64,000 bases of DNA from Jannaschia seohaensis (GTDB taxonomy: Bacteria > Pseudomonadota > Alphaproteobacteria > Rhodobacterales > Rhodobacteraceae), in the NCBI RefSeq assembly GCF_900116765.1, contig NZ_UETC01000006.1, forward strand, positions 1-64,000, given 5' to 3'. The translations under genes and the position numbers were made by a program. The notes below the pieces were generated by a model. The model did no database searches, was not told where the DNA came from, and saw only the letters and a list, made by a program, of their open reading frames with translations. Within the stretch, counting starts at the first letter, position 1. The number at the start of each line of letters is the position of its first letter. Below are positions 16,925 to 25,545 of the stretch, in pieces.

Positions 16925-17513
16925 ATTCGTCCTCCGGGGCGAGGGTGTCGAGGAAGCTTTCGAGCGCGTCGTCGAGCGCGCCGAGAACCGATTCTAGGTC
17001 GATGCGTCGCTCGTTTGCCTCCCAGCGGATCAGCGCCTGCGAGAGCGCAAGAGCGGGCTCCGGCCGAACTGTCACGCGATTCGGGGCAAGATCCGCGCGC
17101 GCCAGCAGGCGGGTCACGCGCGGCGCCTCTTCCGGGGCGACCTGAATGGTGAACCGGCCTGCTTCATCGGCGGCGAGCGTTCCGACCTCCTCCATCAGGA
17201 CGCCTAGGAAGCCCCGTTCGACGGCACGCGGCAGCAGCTTGTCGAAGATTTCGTGCAAGACCGGCTCAAGCGCGGAAACCGAACTGCGCATTGCATCCGC
17301 CTGCGCGATCTCGAGCGCCTCAAGGCGGTCACGCAGCCGGTCGCCGAGGCGTCCCTGCTCGGCATCGACCTGGGCCATCGCATCATCCCAGCCGGCGTTA
17401 TATGCCCGATCATAGGTCGCATCCGTCTCGGCGTCCTCGATCGGGGCGGACACCGCGGCAGGCGGTTTCTTACCCTCGGGCCGACGACCGAAATCCTCCA
17501 GCGGAACGCTCAT
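16917..17513 (-). CDS. fliH: FliH-like flagellar export ATPase regulator
   Basis: The 198-residue protein has an N-terminal linker, a glutamine/alanine-rich helix (residues about 30-80, including AYNAGWDDAMAQVDAEQGR) and a C-terminal globular part. The order matches FliH/YscL peripheral stalk proteins, which hold the FliI ATPase at the C-ring. Sequence identity to FliH is weak by eye; the call rests mainly on length, helix pattern and the slot between fliF and fliN. It overlaps fliF by four bases and fliN by eight. Confidence 0.75.
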   Translation of the reverse strand: MSVPLEDFGRRPEGKKPPAAVSAPIEDAETDATYDRAYNAGWDDAMAQVDAEQGRLGDRLRDRLEALEIAQADAMRSSVSALEPVLHEIFDKLLPRAVERGFLGVLMEEVGTLAADEAGRFTIQVAPEEAPRVTRLLARADLAPNRVTVRPEPALALSQALIRWEANERRIDLESVLGALDDALESFLDTLAPEDEYD

Positions 17514-19177
17514 CGGCGCGCATCCTCGGGGGTGGCATCCATCCAGCCGCGCAGCACTTCGATCGTCTCCTCCTGCCGCTCGGCGATCAGTTGGCGCAAG
17601 CGCTCGACCGGGTCGTCCTCCGCCCCGTCGGAGAGACCGCGCGCGCCCATGCCGCCTTCGGAAAAGTCAGGCAAGGCATCGAGTTGCGAGAGATCCGGCA
17701 AGGCTTCATCTTCCATGGCACCGTGCATCTCAGGAAAGGGCGCCATCATCGGATCAGGCAGTTCGAGGGGGTCGGGACCCGGAAGCGCCGCGGCCGCGTC
17801 TGGCGCATCTGCCGGGGCGCGGAGCGCCTGGGGCATCAGCAACCCCTTGATCGTCGGCCGCACCAGGAAGGCGAGCACGCCCAGTGCCACCAGCGCCAGG
17901 AGCGCCCCCAGCCCCAGCCGCGTCGCATCCCCTCCGGTCAGCCAGGGCAAGGCGAGCGCGGGCGCGGCGGCGACCTCGGGCGGCAGATCGAATTCCATCG
18001 AGTGGACGGTGACGACATCGCCCCGCTCCACGCGGAAGCCCACCGCCGATTGCACCAACTCTTGCAGGGTCGCGAGTTCCTCCTGGGAGCGGGGAGACCA
18101 GGTCTGACCGCCGTCCGCGCCCACCGCGCGGAGGCCATCGACCATGACGGCCACGGTGATGCGCTCGACGCTGCCAGGGGCCCGCTCGATTTGCCGCTCG
18201 GTCGCGGAGAAGTCGTAATTCACGCGCTCCCGCGTTTCCGCGTTCTGGGCCTGGTTTTCATTCGTCCCCGCCGCGTCCCCGTCCGGCAGGTTCGAGGCGA
18301 CGGTCACACCCGCGCCAGTCCCCGTCTCGCTAGAGGTCCGTTCCTCGGTGTCGGTGGACAGCACCACGCGGCTTTCGGGATCGAGGCGCCGCTCCGTGAT
18401 CACCTCGCGGTCTTCGCGAGTCTCGACGGCCAGTTCTACGACATAGCGCCCTTCGCCCACGCGGGCCGCGAGAATGTTCTCGACGGCGGCGCGCATCTCG
18501 GCGGCCCGGGCGGTTTGCGCATCGCGCTCCGCGCTTTGGGTGTCGCCGCTGACCACCCGGCCAGTGCCCGAATCGATCACGGTCACGCCTTCGGGTTCTA
18601 GGTTCGGGACGGCGCCCGCGACCAGCGATTGCACCGAACGCGCCAGCGTCGCGCCCACGGCGCCCGACCGCATCTCCAGGGTGACGGAGGCGGATGCCTC
18701 CCGCTCCCGCGAGAAAGGGGACGCATCGGCGGTGGCCACGTGGACGCGCGCCGCCTTGACCCCGTCGGCGGCCAGAATCGTGCGGGTCAGCTCCCCCTCG
18801 CGGGCCCGCCAATAAGCGGCGTCGAACATCTGGCTCGTGGTGCCGAAGCCCGAAAGCCCGTCGAGAAGCTCATAGCCCACGCCATCTGCCCGCGGCAGTC
18901 CTTCGCCAGCGAGTTGCAGGCGCAGCGCGTCGCGTTCCGGCGACGTGACATAGATCGCATCGCCCCGCACCTCATGGGTGACACCACGAGCCTCCAGCGC
19001 GGCGACCACCTCACCGGCGGCGGCAGGGTCGAGCCGCGCATATAGCAGATCCATCCCGGGCGCCGTGGCCATCCGGGCAAGCAAGAGCACAGAGACAAAG
19101 GTGGCCACCGTCGCGACAACGAGTACGGCCACTTTCCGCAGATCCCGACCCTGCCAATAGGCCACGACATTCTCCAA
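17510..19177 (-). CDS. fliF: flagellar MS-ring protein FliF
   Basis: FliF builds the MS ring in the inner membrane. The 555-residue protein has an N-terminal helix (VAVLVVATVATFVSVLLLARM), periplasmic ring-building motifs with the YscJ-type segment LYARLDPAAAGEVVAALEAR and GVGYELLDG, a second helix near residue 420 (LGLGALLALVALGVLAFLV) and a cytoplasmic tail that binds FliG. It is the first gene of the leftward operon fliF-fliH-fliN-fliP-orf and diverges from fliL over a 121-bp region containing a CtrA-like site. Confidence 0.95.
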   Translation of the reverse strand: MENVVAYWQGRDLRKVAVLVVATVATFVSVLLLARMATAPGMDLLYARLDPAAAGEVVAALEARGVTHEVRGDAIYVTSPERDALRLQLAGEGLPRADGVGYELLDGLSGFGTTSQMFDAAYWRAREGELTRTILAADGVKAARVHVATADASPFSREREASASVTLEMRSGAVGATLARSVQSLVAGAVPNLEPEGVTVIDSGTGRVVSGDTQSAERDAQTARAAEMRAAVENILAARVGEGRYVVELAVETREDREVITERRLDPESRVVLSTDTEERTSSETGTGAGVTVASNLPDGDAAGTNENQAQNAETRERVNYDFSATERQIERAPGSVERITVAVMVDGLRAVGADGGQTWSPRSQEELATLQELVQSAVGFRVERGDVVTVHSMEFDLPPEVAAAPALALPWLTGGDATRLGLGALLALVALGVLAFLVRPTIKGLLMPQALRAPADAPDAAAALPGPDPLELPDPMMAPFPEMHGAMEDEALPDLSQLDALPDFSEGGMGARGLSDGAEDDPVERLRQLIAERQEETIEVLRGWMDATPEDARR

Positions 19178-19239
19178 AATCCCATCCTCCAGGACAGCAG
19201 CCCCATTCTGGGCCCGAGCGAAGAGATTTCAGATTCCCA

Positions 19240-19254
19240 TTAATAATCGGTTAG
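19240..19254. promoter_or_regulatory. near-perfect CtrA-type box in the fliF/fliL divergent region
   Basis: TTAATAATCGGTTAG matches TTAA-N7-TTAA except for the last base. A further CGGTTAG repeat begins 15 bp downstream (TTAG at 19266-19269). The site sits 62 bp from the fliF start and 44 bp from the fliL start, so one regulator could act on both operons. CtrA control of flagella is known in this bacterial group; binding here is inferred. Confidence 0.5.
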
Positions 19255-19298
19255 CCGCCGGTCGGTTAGGAGGACCCTACAGCGAGAAGGGTGCCCCA

Positions 19299-19787
19299 AT
19301 GGCCGACGCAACCGCAGAACTCGGAGAAGACCAGCAAAAAAAAGGGGGGCTGGGCCGTATCGGTTGGGCCGCCACGGTGATTCTGGCGCTGGTTCTGGGG
19401 GGCGGCGGTTTTTGGGCGGCCTATACGGGGATGCTAAGCAGCGGTGCCGCGGCGACTCCGGCGGCGGATCCGGCCGCCGGTCCAGCGGCGCCCACATTTC
19501 TCGAACTCGATCCGCTGACGATCACCGTCGGAGGGGAGGGCTCGATACGACAGCTGCGCTTCCGGGCTTTCCTGGAACTGAGCGCGGCGAACGGGGCCGA
19601 CCTGGCTGCCTTGCAGCCGCGGATCCTCGACATCTTCGCGACCTATCTGCGGGCGCTCGACCTCCGGACGCTGGAGAACCCGGCGGCGCTGTTGCGGATT
19701 CGCGCGCAGCTGCTGCGCCGACTGCAATTGCTGACCGGACCCGACGCGGTCTCGGATCTGCTCATCGTGGATTTTGTGATCACATGA
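19299..19787 (+). CDS. fliL: flagellar basal-body-associated protein FliL
   Basis: At 162 residues, FliL has a single membrane helix (residues about 23-45, IGWAATVILALVLGGGGFWA), an Ala/Pro-rich linker and a periplasmic stomatin-like domain (FLELDPLTITVGG, then ILDIFATYLRALDLRTLENP). It rings the stator and supports torque. AAGGG at 19287-19291 serves as ribosome binding site. Codons 13-17 contain an A8G6 homopolymer tract (19336-19349), unusual for this GC-rich genome. It is the first gene of the rightward operon and overlaps the next gene by ATGA. Confidence 0.93.
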   Translation: MADATAELGEDQQKKGGLGRIGWAATVILALVLGGGGFWAAYTGMLSSGAAATPAADPAAGPAAPTFLELDPLTITVGGEGSIRQLRFRAFLELSAANGADLAALQPRILDIFATYLRALDLRTLENPAALLRIRAQLLRRLQLLTGPDAVSDLLIVDFVIT

Positions 19788-20197
19788 CTATCCTGCCCCT
19801 TCTTTCCGACCTGCTTCTTCTGCTGGCGACCGGTGGCATCGGGGCCTATTGTTGGATGCTTTCAGGCCGCCTCCGCGCCCTCGACAAGCTGGAGGGCAAG
19901 CCCGCCGCCGCGCCAGAGGACGATGATGCGGTCCAGGCGCTCTCGGCGAGGGTCGCGGCATTGCAGACCGACCTCGCCCAAGCGCAGGAGCAGGCCGATG
20001 ACAAGGCGGACCAGTTACGGGATGCGATCGCTGCCGCAGACGACCGCATCGGGCGGCTAGAGCTGTTGCTCGCAGGGATGGAAGACATCGAAGCCGATCT
20101 CGAGGCGCAGCTTGACACACCCGATCCCGAGCCACCCGAGATCGTCCCCACTTTTCGAGCGACCCGTCCCAAACCTGAGCGGAGTCTTGCCAGATGA
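19784..20197 (+). CDS. membrane-anchored coiled-coil protein of the flagellar operon, function unknown
   Basis: The ATG at 19784 overlaps the fliL stop (ATGA) and opens a 137-residue frame. An N-terminal hydrophobic segment (LLSDLLLLLATGGIGAYCWML) is followed by a charged coiled coil from about residue 25 to 105 (alternating Ala/Leu with Asp/Glu/Lys, including RVAALQTDLAQAQEQADDKA) and a proline-rich tail. No standard flagellar name fits. Conserved translational coupling between fliL and motE suggests a basal-body or stator accessory role. Confidence 0.8.
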   Translation: MTILPLLSDLLLLLATGGIGAYCWMLSGRLRALDKLEGKPAAAPEDDDAVQALSARVAALQTDLAQAQEQADDKADQLRDAIAAADDRIGRLELLLAGMEDIEADLEAQLDTPDPEPPEIVPTFRATRPKPERSLAR

Positions 20198-20781
20198 CGT
20201 CGTTGATCTCCCGCACACGCCGCCTGTTCTTTGCAGCCCTTCTGACGGTGCTCGCGCTTTCGGCGCTGGCCCGGATCGTCTCGGCCAGCATCGCGAGTAT
20301 GCCGGATGGCACCGAAGCTACGCCCTCACCGCCCGCGCCCGCCGCGCTGCTTTGCCCCCCCTCTAGCGAGGTATCCGACCTGCTGCGCGCGATCGCGGTG
20401 CGCGACGCCGAGTTGGAGGAACGCGAGCGGCAGGTCGCCCTGCGTGAGCAGGATGCCCGCCTCGCCCGTCAGGAGATTCGGGCGTCCCTGGAAGAGATGG
20501 CCACCGCCCGCGCCGCGCTCGAAGCCCGGATGTTTGTCTCCGACAGCGCTTCGGAAGAGGACGTGGCCCGTCTCGTCACCGTCTATGAAGGGATGAAACC
20601 CAAGGACGCCGCCGCTCTGTTCGAGACCATGGATGCGGGTTTTGCGGCAGGTTTCCTGGGCCGGATGCGGCCCGACGCAGCGGCGGCCATCTTTTCCAGC
20701 CTCTCGCCCGAACAGGCCTATGCGCTGAGCGTCTGGATCGCGGGCCGCAATGCCAACGCCGCGCGGGAGGGCGAAGAATGA
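20194..20781 (+). CDS. motE: MotE-like protein (MgtE-N-type domain)
   Basis: This 195-residue protein starts with a signal-anchor or signal peptide (FFAALLTVLALSALARIVSA), then a glutamate/arginine-rich coiled coil at about 65-115 (RDAELEERERQVALREQDAR) and a C-terminal domain with YEGMKPKDAAALFETMD and MRPDAAAAIFSSLSPEQA, the MgtE-N/FliG-like repeat seen in MotE. In rhizobia MotE is a periplasmic chaperone for MotC; the role here is inferred. It overlaps both neighbours by ATGA and lies directly before motA. Confidence 0.8.
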   Translation: MTSLISRTRRLFFAALLTVLALSALARIVSASIASMPDGTEATPSPPAPAALLCPPSSEVSDLLRAIAVRDAELEERERQVALREQDARLARQEIRASLEEMATARAALEARMFVSDSASEEDVARLVTVYEGMKPKDAAALFETMDAGFAAGFLGRMRPDAAAAIFSSLSPEQAYALSVWIAGRNANAAREGEE

Positions 20782-21641
20782 TCGGCATCGTCGGCATCGT
20801 CTGCGTCTTCGTGCTGGTCTTCGGCGGCTATATGTGGGCCGGTGGCAAGATGGCGATCATCATCCACGCGCTGCCCCACGAGATGACAATGATCGGGGGC
20901 GCGGCGATCGGCGCCTTCCTGATCGCCAATAGCAGCTCCGAGATAAAGCAAGTGCTGCGCTCCGTCGGCAAGGCCTTCAAGGGACCGCACTGGAAGCCCG
21001 GCGACTATCGCGATCTGCTCTGCCTGCTCTATGCGCTGATGCGGCTGGGCCGGCAAAATCCCGTGGCCCTCGAAGAGCATATTGAGAACCCCGCCGAGTC
21101 CGAGATCTTCGCCGACTATCCGCGCATCCTCGCCGACAAGGAGGCGGTCGCGCTGATCTGCGACACCCTGCGCGCGGCCTCCCTGAACTACGACGATCCC
21201 CATCAGGTCGAGGAGGTGCTCGCCGCCCGGTTGGAGGAGAACCTGCATCACGCCAAGCATCCGAGCCACGCCTTGCAGACGGTCGCTGATGCGCTCCCGG
21301 CGCTGGGAATCGTGGCGGCGGTGCTGGGGGTCATCAAGACTATGGGTTCCATCGATCAGCCGCCGGAAGTGCTGGGCGGGCTGATCGGCGGCGCGCTGGT
21401 CGGCACATTCCTTGGGGTCTTCCTGTCCTATGGTCTGGTCGGTCCGATCTCGGTCCGGCTGGGGGCTGTAGCGGACCAGGACAGCCACTTCTACAGCCTC
21501 ATCCAGGAGGTGCTGGTCGCGAATTTGCACAACCACGCCACCAATATCTGCATCGAGGTCGGGCGGCAGAACACGCCAACCCACTTCCGGCCGAGCTATT
21601 CGGACTTGGAGGACGCGCTAAAGCAAAGAAAAGCGGCATGA
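20778..21641 (+). CDS. motA: flagellar motor stator protein MotA
   Basis: MotA forms the torque-generating ring of the stator and couples ion flow to rotation. The 287-residue sequence has four helices: two near the N-terminus (IGIVGIVCVFVLVFGGYMW and MIGGAAIGAFLIANSS) and two near the C-terminus with the conserved proline-bearing segments ADALPALGIVAAVLGVIKTM and GALVGTFLGVFLSYGLVGP. The charged cytoplasmic loop lies between. The partner gene motB is not adjacent; the next gene encodes an unrelated secreted protein. Confidence 0.95.
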   Translation: MIGIVGIVCVFVLVFGGYMWAGGKMAIIIHALPHEMTMIGGAAIGAFLIANSSSEIKQVLRSVGKAFKGPHWKPGDYRDLLCLLYALMRLGRQNPVALEEHIENPAESEIFADYPRILADKEAVALICDTLRAASLNYDDPHQVEEVLAARLEENLHHAKHPSHALQTVADALPALGIVAAVLGVIKTMGSIDQPPEVLGGLIGGALVGTFLGVFLSYGLVGPISVRLGAVADQDSHFYSLIQEVLVANLHNHATNICIEVGRQNTPTHFRPSYSDLEDALKQRKAA

Positions 21642-23404
21642 CCCATGCTTGGGCCTCCGTGCTGGCGTTGTGCATGGCGCTCTTGGCGTTGCCTGCGGGC
21701 GCGCAGGACACGCCGGTGCGCTCCGGCGAACACGCGAACTTCACGCGACTCGTCTTCCCGGCCCAAACTGGGGCACGCTGGACGGAGAGCCGGGCTGGAA
21801 ACCGCGTGACATTGGATTTCGGCAACCCGGAGCGCGAATTCGATACCAGCACGGTCTTTGATCGTATCCCGCGCTCGCGCTTGGCAGATATCGAGACCGG
21901 AGGCGGCCGGCTTAAGCTGGATCTAGCCTGCGATTGCGATGTAAACGTGTTTCAAATCCACTCGGGCCATGTGGTCGTCGACATCACCGCCGCGGACACG
22001 GATGCAACCCGCCCCCCCTCCGCCGAAACGGAGGCCGAGGTCGTATCGTTACCGCTGCGTTTGGCCTCGCTGCCGACCTTCCGACTGGAGCCGCACGAGA
22101 CATCAGGGCAGGTGGCCGCCGCCGCCCCCCAGGCCAAGGTGTCCGAACCCGCCGTTTCCGCCCTGCCGGTGGGCTCGGCGCAGATCTCGATCCGGACCTT
22201 GGGGCGCAGACCGCTCCTCCCGTCTGAGGTCCCGAACGCCCCCGTCGAAATCGCCCGCACTGCCTGCGCCGAAGAAGATCGCGCCACGATCTTTCTGCAA
22301 TCGGATCGGCAGGCAGCCCTCGGCGATCTGCCCAACCTGCACGCTGGCCTCGTCGACGACGTTGGCGTTCCGATCCCTTCCGCCTACGCCGCTTTGGCCA
22401 ACGCCTATCTGACCTTGGGTTGGGGGGCCGAAGCCGGGCAAGTGCTTCGCATGGGGCCGCAAACGCCCGATGCAGCCTTGCTCACCATCGCCGACGCGCT
22501 CGACGGCCTGCCGGGGCTTGATGGTGAAGCCGCTGCGCTGGACGCGACCTGCGGGCCGGCGACGGCCGTGCTTGCGCTGCTCGCCGGCGTCGCCGACGCA
22601 GACTGGCGTAATGTCGATGAGACCGCCTTCGCACGTTTCGTGGATAGACTGCCCCGGGCAACCCGCGACGATCTCCTGCCCCGGCTCCGGCCCGCCTTAC
22701 GGCGCCTGGGACGCGAGGATCTGCTCTTCCTCGATCCCCCTCCACGCGACCCTCCGACCGCGCATCTGCCCGTTGCGGCCGGCACCGATCTGGCGGCAAT
22801 CGACGCCACGCTCGCCGCCCTGAGCGACGGGGCGGTCCCGGCGACGCCAGAAGCGCTCGCCAATGGCCTCGCTCTGCGCCGATCCGTTCCGAGCGGTCCG
22901 CTGCGCGACGATCTGGACGGCGCGTTGGCCCGTGCCCTCGTCCGCGCCGGGCATTTGACAGAGGCGGAAGAGGTGGTCGGCACGCGCGCCGACCTCGCGG
23001 AGGAGACGCTGGACTTCGCCCTGCGGGAATTGCCAGCGGAAGAGGCGGTTCTCGTCGCCATGCGCCTGCGCCCGGCCCTGCCGCCGGGCGGACCGGCCGC
23101 CCGCCGCGCGGGCGCTGCGCTCCAGGCTTTCGGGCTCACCCCCCTGCTGCGGAGCTTCGGCGCACCCGCGCCGCCTCCCGGTCCGGTTCCTGCCGCATTT
23201 GGCAGCCCGGAGGAACGGGCCTGGATCGAGCGGGACTTCACCGCCCTCGACCCGGACAGCAGGCGGGGCCAATTGGCCGACCTGCGGCAACGCCGTAATG
23301 CGTCCTCGGCGGACCTCGACGATTTCTCCCGCGCGACCGCCGCCATCGAAAGCAGCGCGGAGCTGTCCGCGGTTCTGCAACGCCTGATCGATGCCCCTGA
23401 CTGA
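21638..23404 (+). CDS. large secreted protein of the flagellar operon, function unknown (possible MotC counterpart)
   Basis: This 588-residue protein has a signal peptide (VLALCMALLALPAGAQ) and no further membrane helix. Residues about 28-125 form a beta-rich AMIN-like segment (ANFTRLVFPAQTG, RVTLDFGNPEREF, LKLDLACDCDVNVF). The rest is helical and alanine-rich with repeated AL/LAxAL units resembling solenoid or TPR-type repeats; typical TPR consensus is not clear. It sits between motA and flhA, downstream of motE, the slot where rhizobia carry motB/motC. A periplasmic motor role is inferred from this context only. Confidence 0.8.
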   Translation: MTHAWASVLALCMALLALPAGAQDTPVRSGEHANFTRLVFPAQTGARWTESRAGNRVTLDFGNPEREFDTSTVFDRIPRSRLADIETGGGRLKLDLACDCDVNVFQIHSGHVVVDITAADTDATRPPSAETEAEVVSLPLRLASLPTFRLEPHETSGQVAAAAPQAKVSEPAVSALPVGSAQISIRTLGRRPLLPSEVPNAPVEIARTACAEEDRATIFLQSDRQAALGDLPNLHAGLVDDVGVPIPSAYAALANAYLTLGWGAEAGQVLRMGPQTPDAALLTIADALDGLPGLDGEAAALDATCGPATAVLALLAGVADADWRNVDETAFARFVDRLPRATRDDLLPRLRPALRRLGREDLLFLDPPPRDPPTAHLPVAAGTDLAAIDATLAALSDGAVPATPEALANGLALRRSVPSGPLRDDLDGALARALVRAGHLTEAEEVVGTRADLAEETLDFALRELPAEEAVLVAMRLRPALPPGGPAARRAGAALQAFGLTPLLRSFGAPAPPPGPVPAAFGSPEERAWIERDFTALDPDSRRGQLADLRQRRNASSADLDDFSRATAAIESSAELSAVLQRLIDAPD

Positions 23405-23487
23405 CCGCGAGGAAACCCAGCGTTAACCCTGGGCCGGTAAGCCTCGATTGCGGGTACGCCCGCACCCCGCGTCCAGAAGGGACCCCG

Positions 23488-25545
23488 ATGCGCTCGCTGT
23501 TCAGACCGACCGTCCTGATGGCCCTGGCCCTCATGGCGGTGATCCTGATGATGATCCTGCCGATGCCGTCCTGGGTGTTGGACATGGGGCTGGCCGTTTC
23601 TTTCGCGCTGGCGATCCTGATCTTCACCACGACGCTATTCATCGAGCGGCCACTCGACTTTTCCTCTTTCCCGACGATCCTGCTCGCGTCGCTGATGCTC
23701 CGGCTGTCGCTCAACGTGTCGTCGACCAAGCTGATCATCGGCGAGGGGCATACCGGCACGGACGCGGCCGGTCACGTGATCGAGGGCTTCGCCAACTTCG
23801 TCATGGGCGGCTCCATCGCGCTGGGCCTCGTGGTGTTCGGCGTCCTTTTGATCGTCAATTTCGTCGTCATCACCAAGGGCGCGACCCGGATGGCCGAGGT
23901 CGGCGCGCGATTCGCCCTTGACGGAATGCCGGGCAAGCAGCTGGCCATCGACAGCGACGTCGCCGCCGGCGCAATCGATCACGAAGAGGCCAAGCGCCGC
24001 CGTGAGACCGAACTTGCGGAGACGACCTTTTTCGGCTCGCTCGATGGCGCGTCGAAATTCGTTAAGGGCGACGCCATCGCGGGCCTGTTGATCACACTGC
24101 TGAACCTCGTCGTCGGGCTGAGCGCGGGCATGCTGATCCACGGCATGCCTCTGGGCCAGGCGGTGGAGGTCTATGCCATTCTGACGGTGGGCGACGGGCT
24201 GGTTAGCCAGATCCCGGCGGTCATCATCTCCATCGCCTCGGGCCTTCTGCTGGCGCGCGGCGGCGGCACCGGGGCGATCGACGCGGCCATCGCCGCACAG
24301 ATTTTCCGGCACCCGGCGGCGCTGGCCGCCGTCGCCCTCATCATGACGGTCTTCGCCTTCGTCCCCGGCCTGCCCTTCGCGCCGTTCATGCTGGGCGCGC
24401 TCGTCCTCGCCGGCCTCGCTCTCTGGCGCCTGCGCGCGGACCGCCCCGCCCCCGCGGAGGAGGGGGAGCCCCCGGCGCACCCGCCGGACAAAGCGATCGG
24501 CGACATCCTCGACCTGGACGAGATCCGGGTGGAGTTCGCGCTCGACCTCGTCGACCTCGCCCTCGACCCGTCCAACGGGCTGGAGCGTCGCATCAGCGGC
24601 CTGCGCAACCATATCGCGGAGCGCTATGGCATCATCCTGCCCGAGATCCGGATGACGGACGAGGCCGGCCTGCCCTCGGGCACCTATGTAATCCGAATCC
24701 ACGGGGTCGAGATGGCGCGCGACCGGCTGGAGCGCGGCCATGTCCTGGTACTGACCGGTGACGGCGCCCCCCCCGCCCTGCCCGGCCGCGACGTCAAGGA
24801 GCCGGTCTATGGCGCGCCCGCCCGCTGGGTGCCCGCCGACCAGGCCGACGCGATGGCGGGTCATACGAACGTGACCCCGACCGAGGTGCTGGCGACCCAT
24901 CTGCTGGAGATCATCAAGTCGAACTTTCCGGCTCTTCTGGGCCTCAAGGAACTCCAGAAACTGCTCGACGCCTATGCCCGCGTCTCCTCCGAGGAAAAGG
25001 CCCTCGCCAATCGCCGCCTGCTGGAAGAGCTTATTCCCGGAAAGGTCAGCCATGACACGCTGCTCGCCGTCCTACGCCACCTGCTGGCGGAGCGGGTTTC
25101 GGTGCGCAATCTGCCGGTCATCCTGGAGACGATCGCCGCCCGCCGGGATATGGATGCGACCCCCGAGGACACGGCCGAGCATGTCCGCCACCGTCTCGCC
25201 GACCAGATCACCGCCGAACTCAAACGCCCGGACGGCACGGTGCCCCTGCTACAACTGGCCCCCGACTGGGAGGACGCCTTCGCCCGTCATCAGGTCGATG
25301 GGGGGGCCGGCGGGCGCGACATCGCGCTCCCGCCGGAGCTGTTCCAGAGGCTTGCCGCCAACATGGCCGACGGCATCGGCCGCGCGGCCGAGCAAGGCAC
25401 CAACGCCGCCATCGTGACCACCGCCCGGCGCCGCCGCTTCGTGCAGGCGGTGCTGCAAACCCGGGGCCTGCCGAACCCTGTCATCTCCTACGAAGAGATC
25501 GGGTCGGTGGCCTTGCCGTCCATCGTGGGCTCGGTCGCAGCGTGA
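23488..25545 (+). CDS. flhA: flagellar export gate protein FlhA
   Basis: FlhA is the export gate's ion-coupling component and its cytoplasmic nonamer receives substrate-chaperone complexes. At 685 residues it has eight N-terminal helices (residues 1-320) including the FHIPEP-family region DFSSFPTILLASLMLRLSLN and KGDAIAGLLITLLNLVVGL, then the four-domain cytoplasmic part ending at about 680. It is preceded by an 83-bp gap and a GAAGGG ribosome binding site, so it may have its own promoter. Its stop overlaps the GTG start of fliR. Confidence 0.96.
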   Translation: MRSLFRPTVLMALALMAVILMMILPMPSWVLDMGLAVSFALAILIFTTTLFIERPLDFSSFPTILLASLMLRLSLNVSSTKLIIGEGHTGTDAAGHVIEGFANFVMGGSIALGLVVFGVLLIVNFVVITKGATRMAEVGARFALDGMPGKQLAIDSDVAAGAIDHEEAKRRRETELAETTFFGSLDGASKFVKGDAIAGLLITLLNLVVGLSAGMLIHGMPLGQAVEVYAILTVGDGLVSQIPAVIISIASGLLLARGGGTGAIDAAIAAQIFRHPAALAAVALIMTVFAFVPGLPFAPFMLGALVLAGLALWRLRADRPAPAEEGEPPAHPPDKAIGDILDLDEIRVEFALDLVDLALDPSNGLERRISGLRNHIAERYGIILPEIRMTDEAGLPSGTYVIRIHGVEMARDRLERGHVLVLTGDGAPPALPGRDVKEPVYGAPARWVPADQADAMAGHTNVTPTEVLATHLLEIIKSNFPALLGLKELQKLLDAYARVSSEEKALANRRLLEELIPGKVSHDTLLAVLRHLLAERVSVRNLPVILETIAARRDMDATPEDTAEHVRHRLADQITAELKRPDGTVPLLQLAPDWEDAFARHQVDGGAGGRDIALPPELFQRLAANMADGIGRAAEQGTNAAIVTTARRRRFVQAVLQTRGLPNPVISYEEIGSVALPSIVGSVAA

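Noticed and set aside
23405-23487. TTAA before flhA as a CtrA box
   Set aside because: Only one half-site (GTTAACC) is present; the base triplet seven positions on does not match TTAA.
23635-25053. 472-residue leftward frame opposite flhA
   Set aside because: Shadow of flhA, which shows the full family sequence on the other strand.
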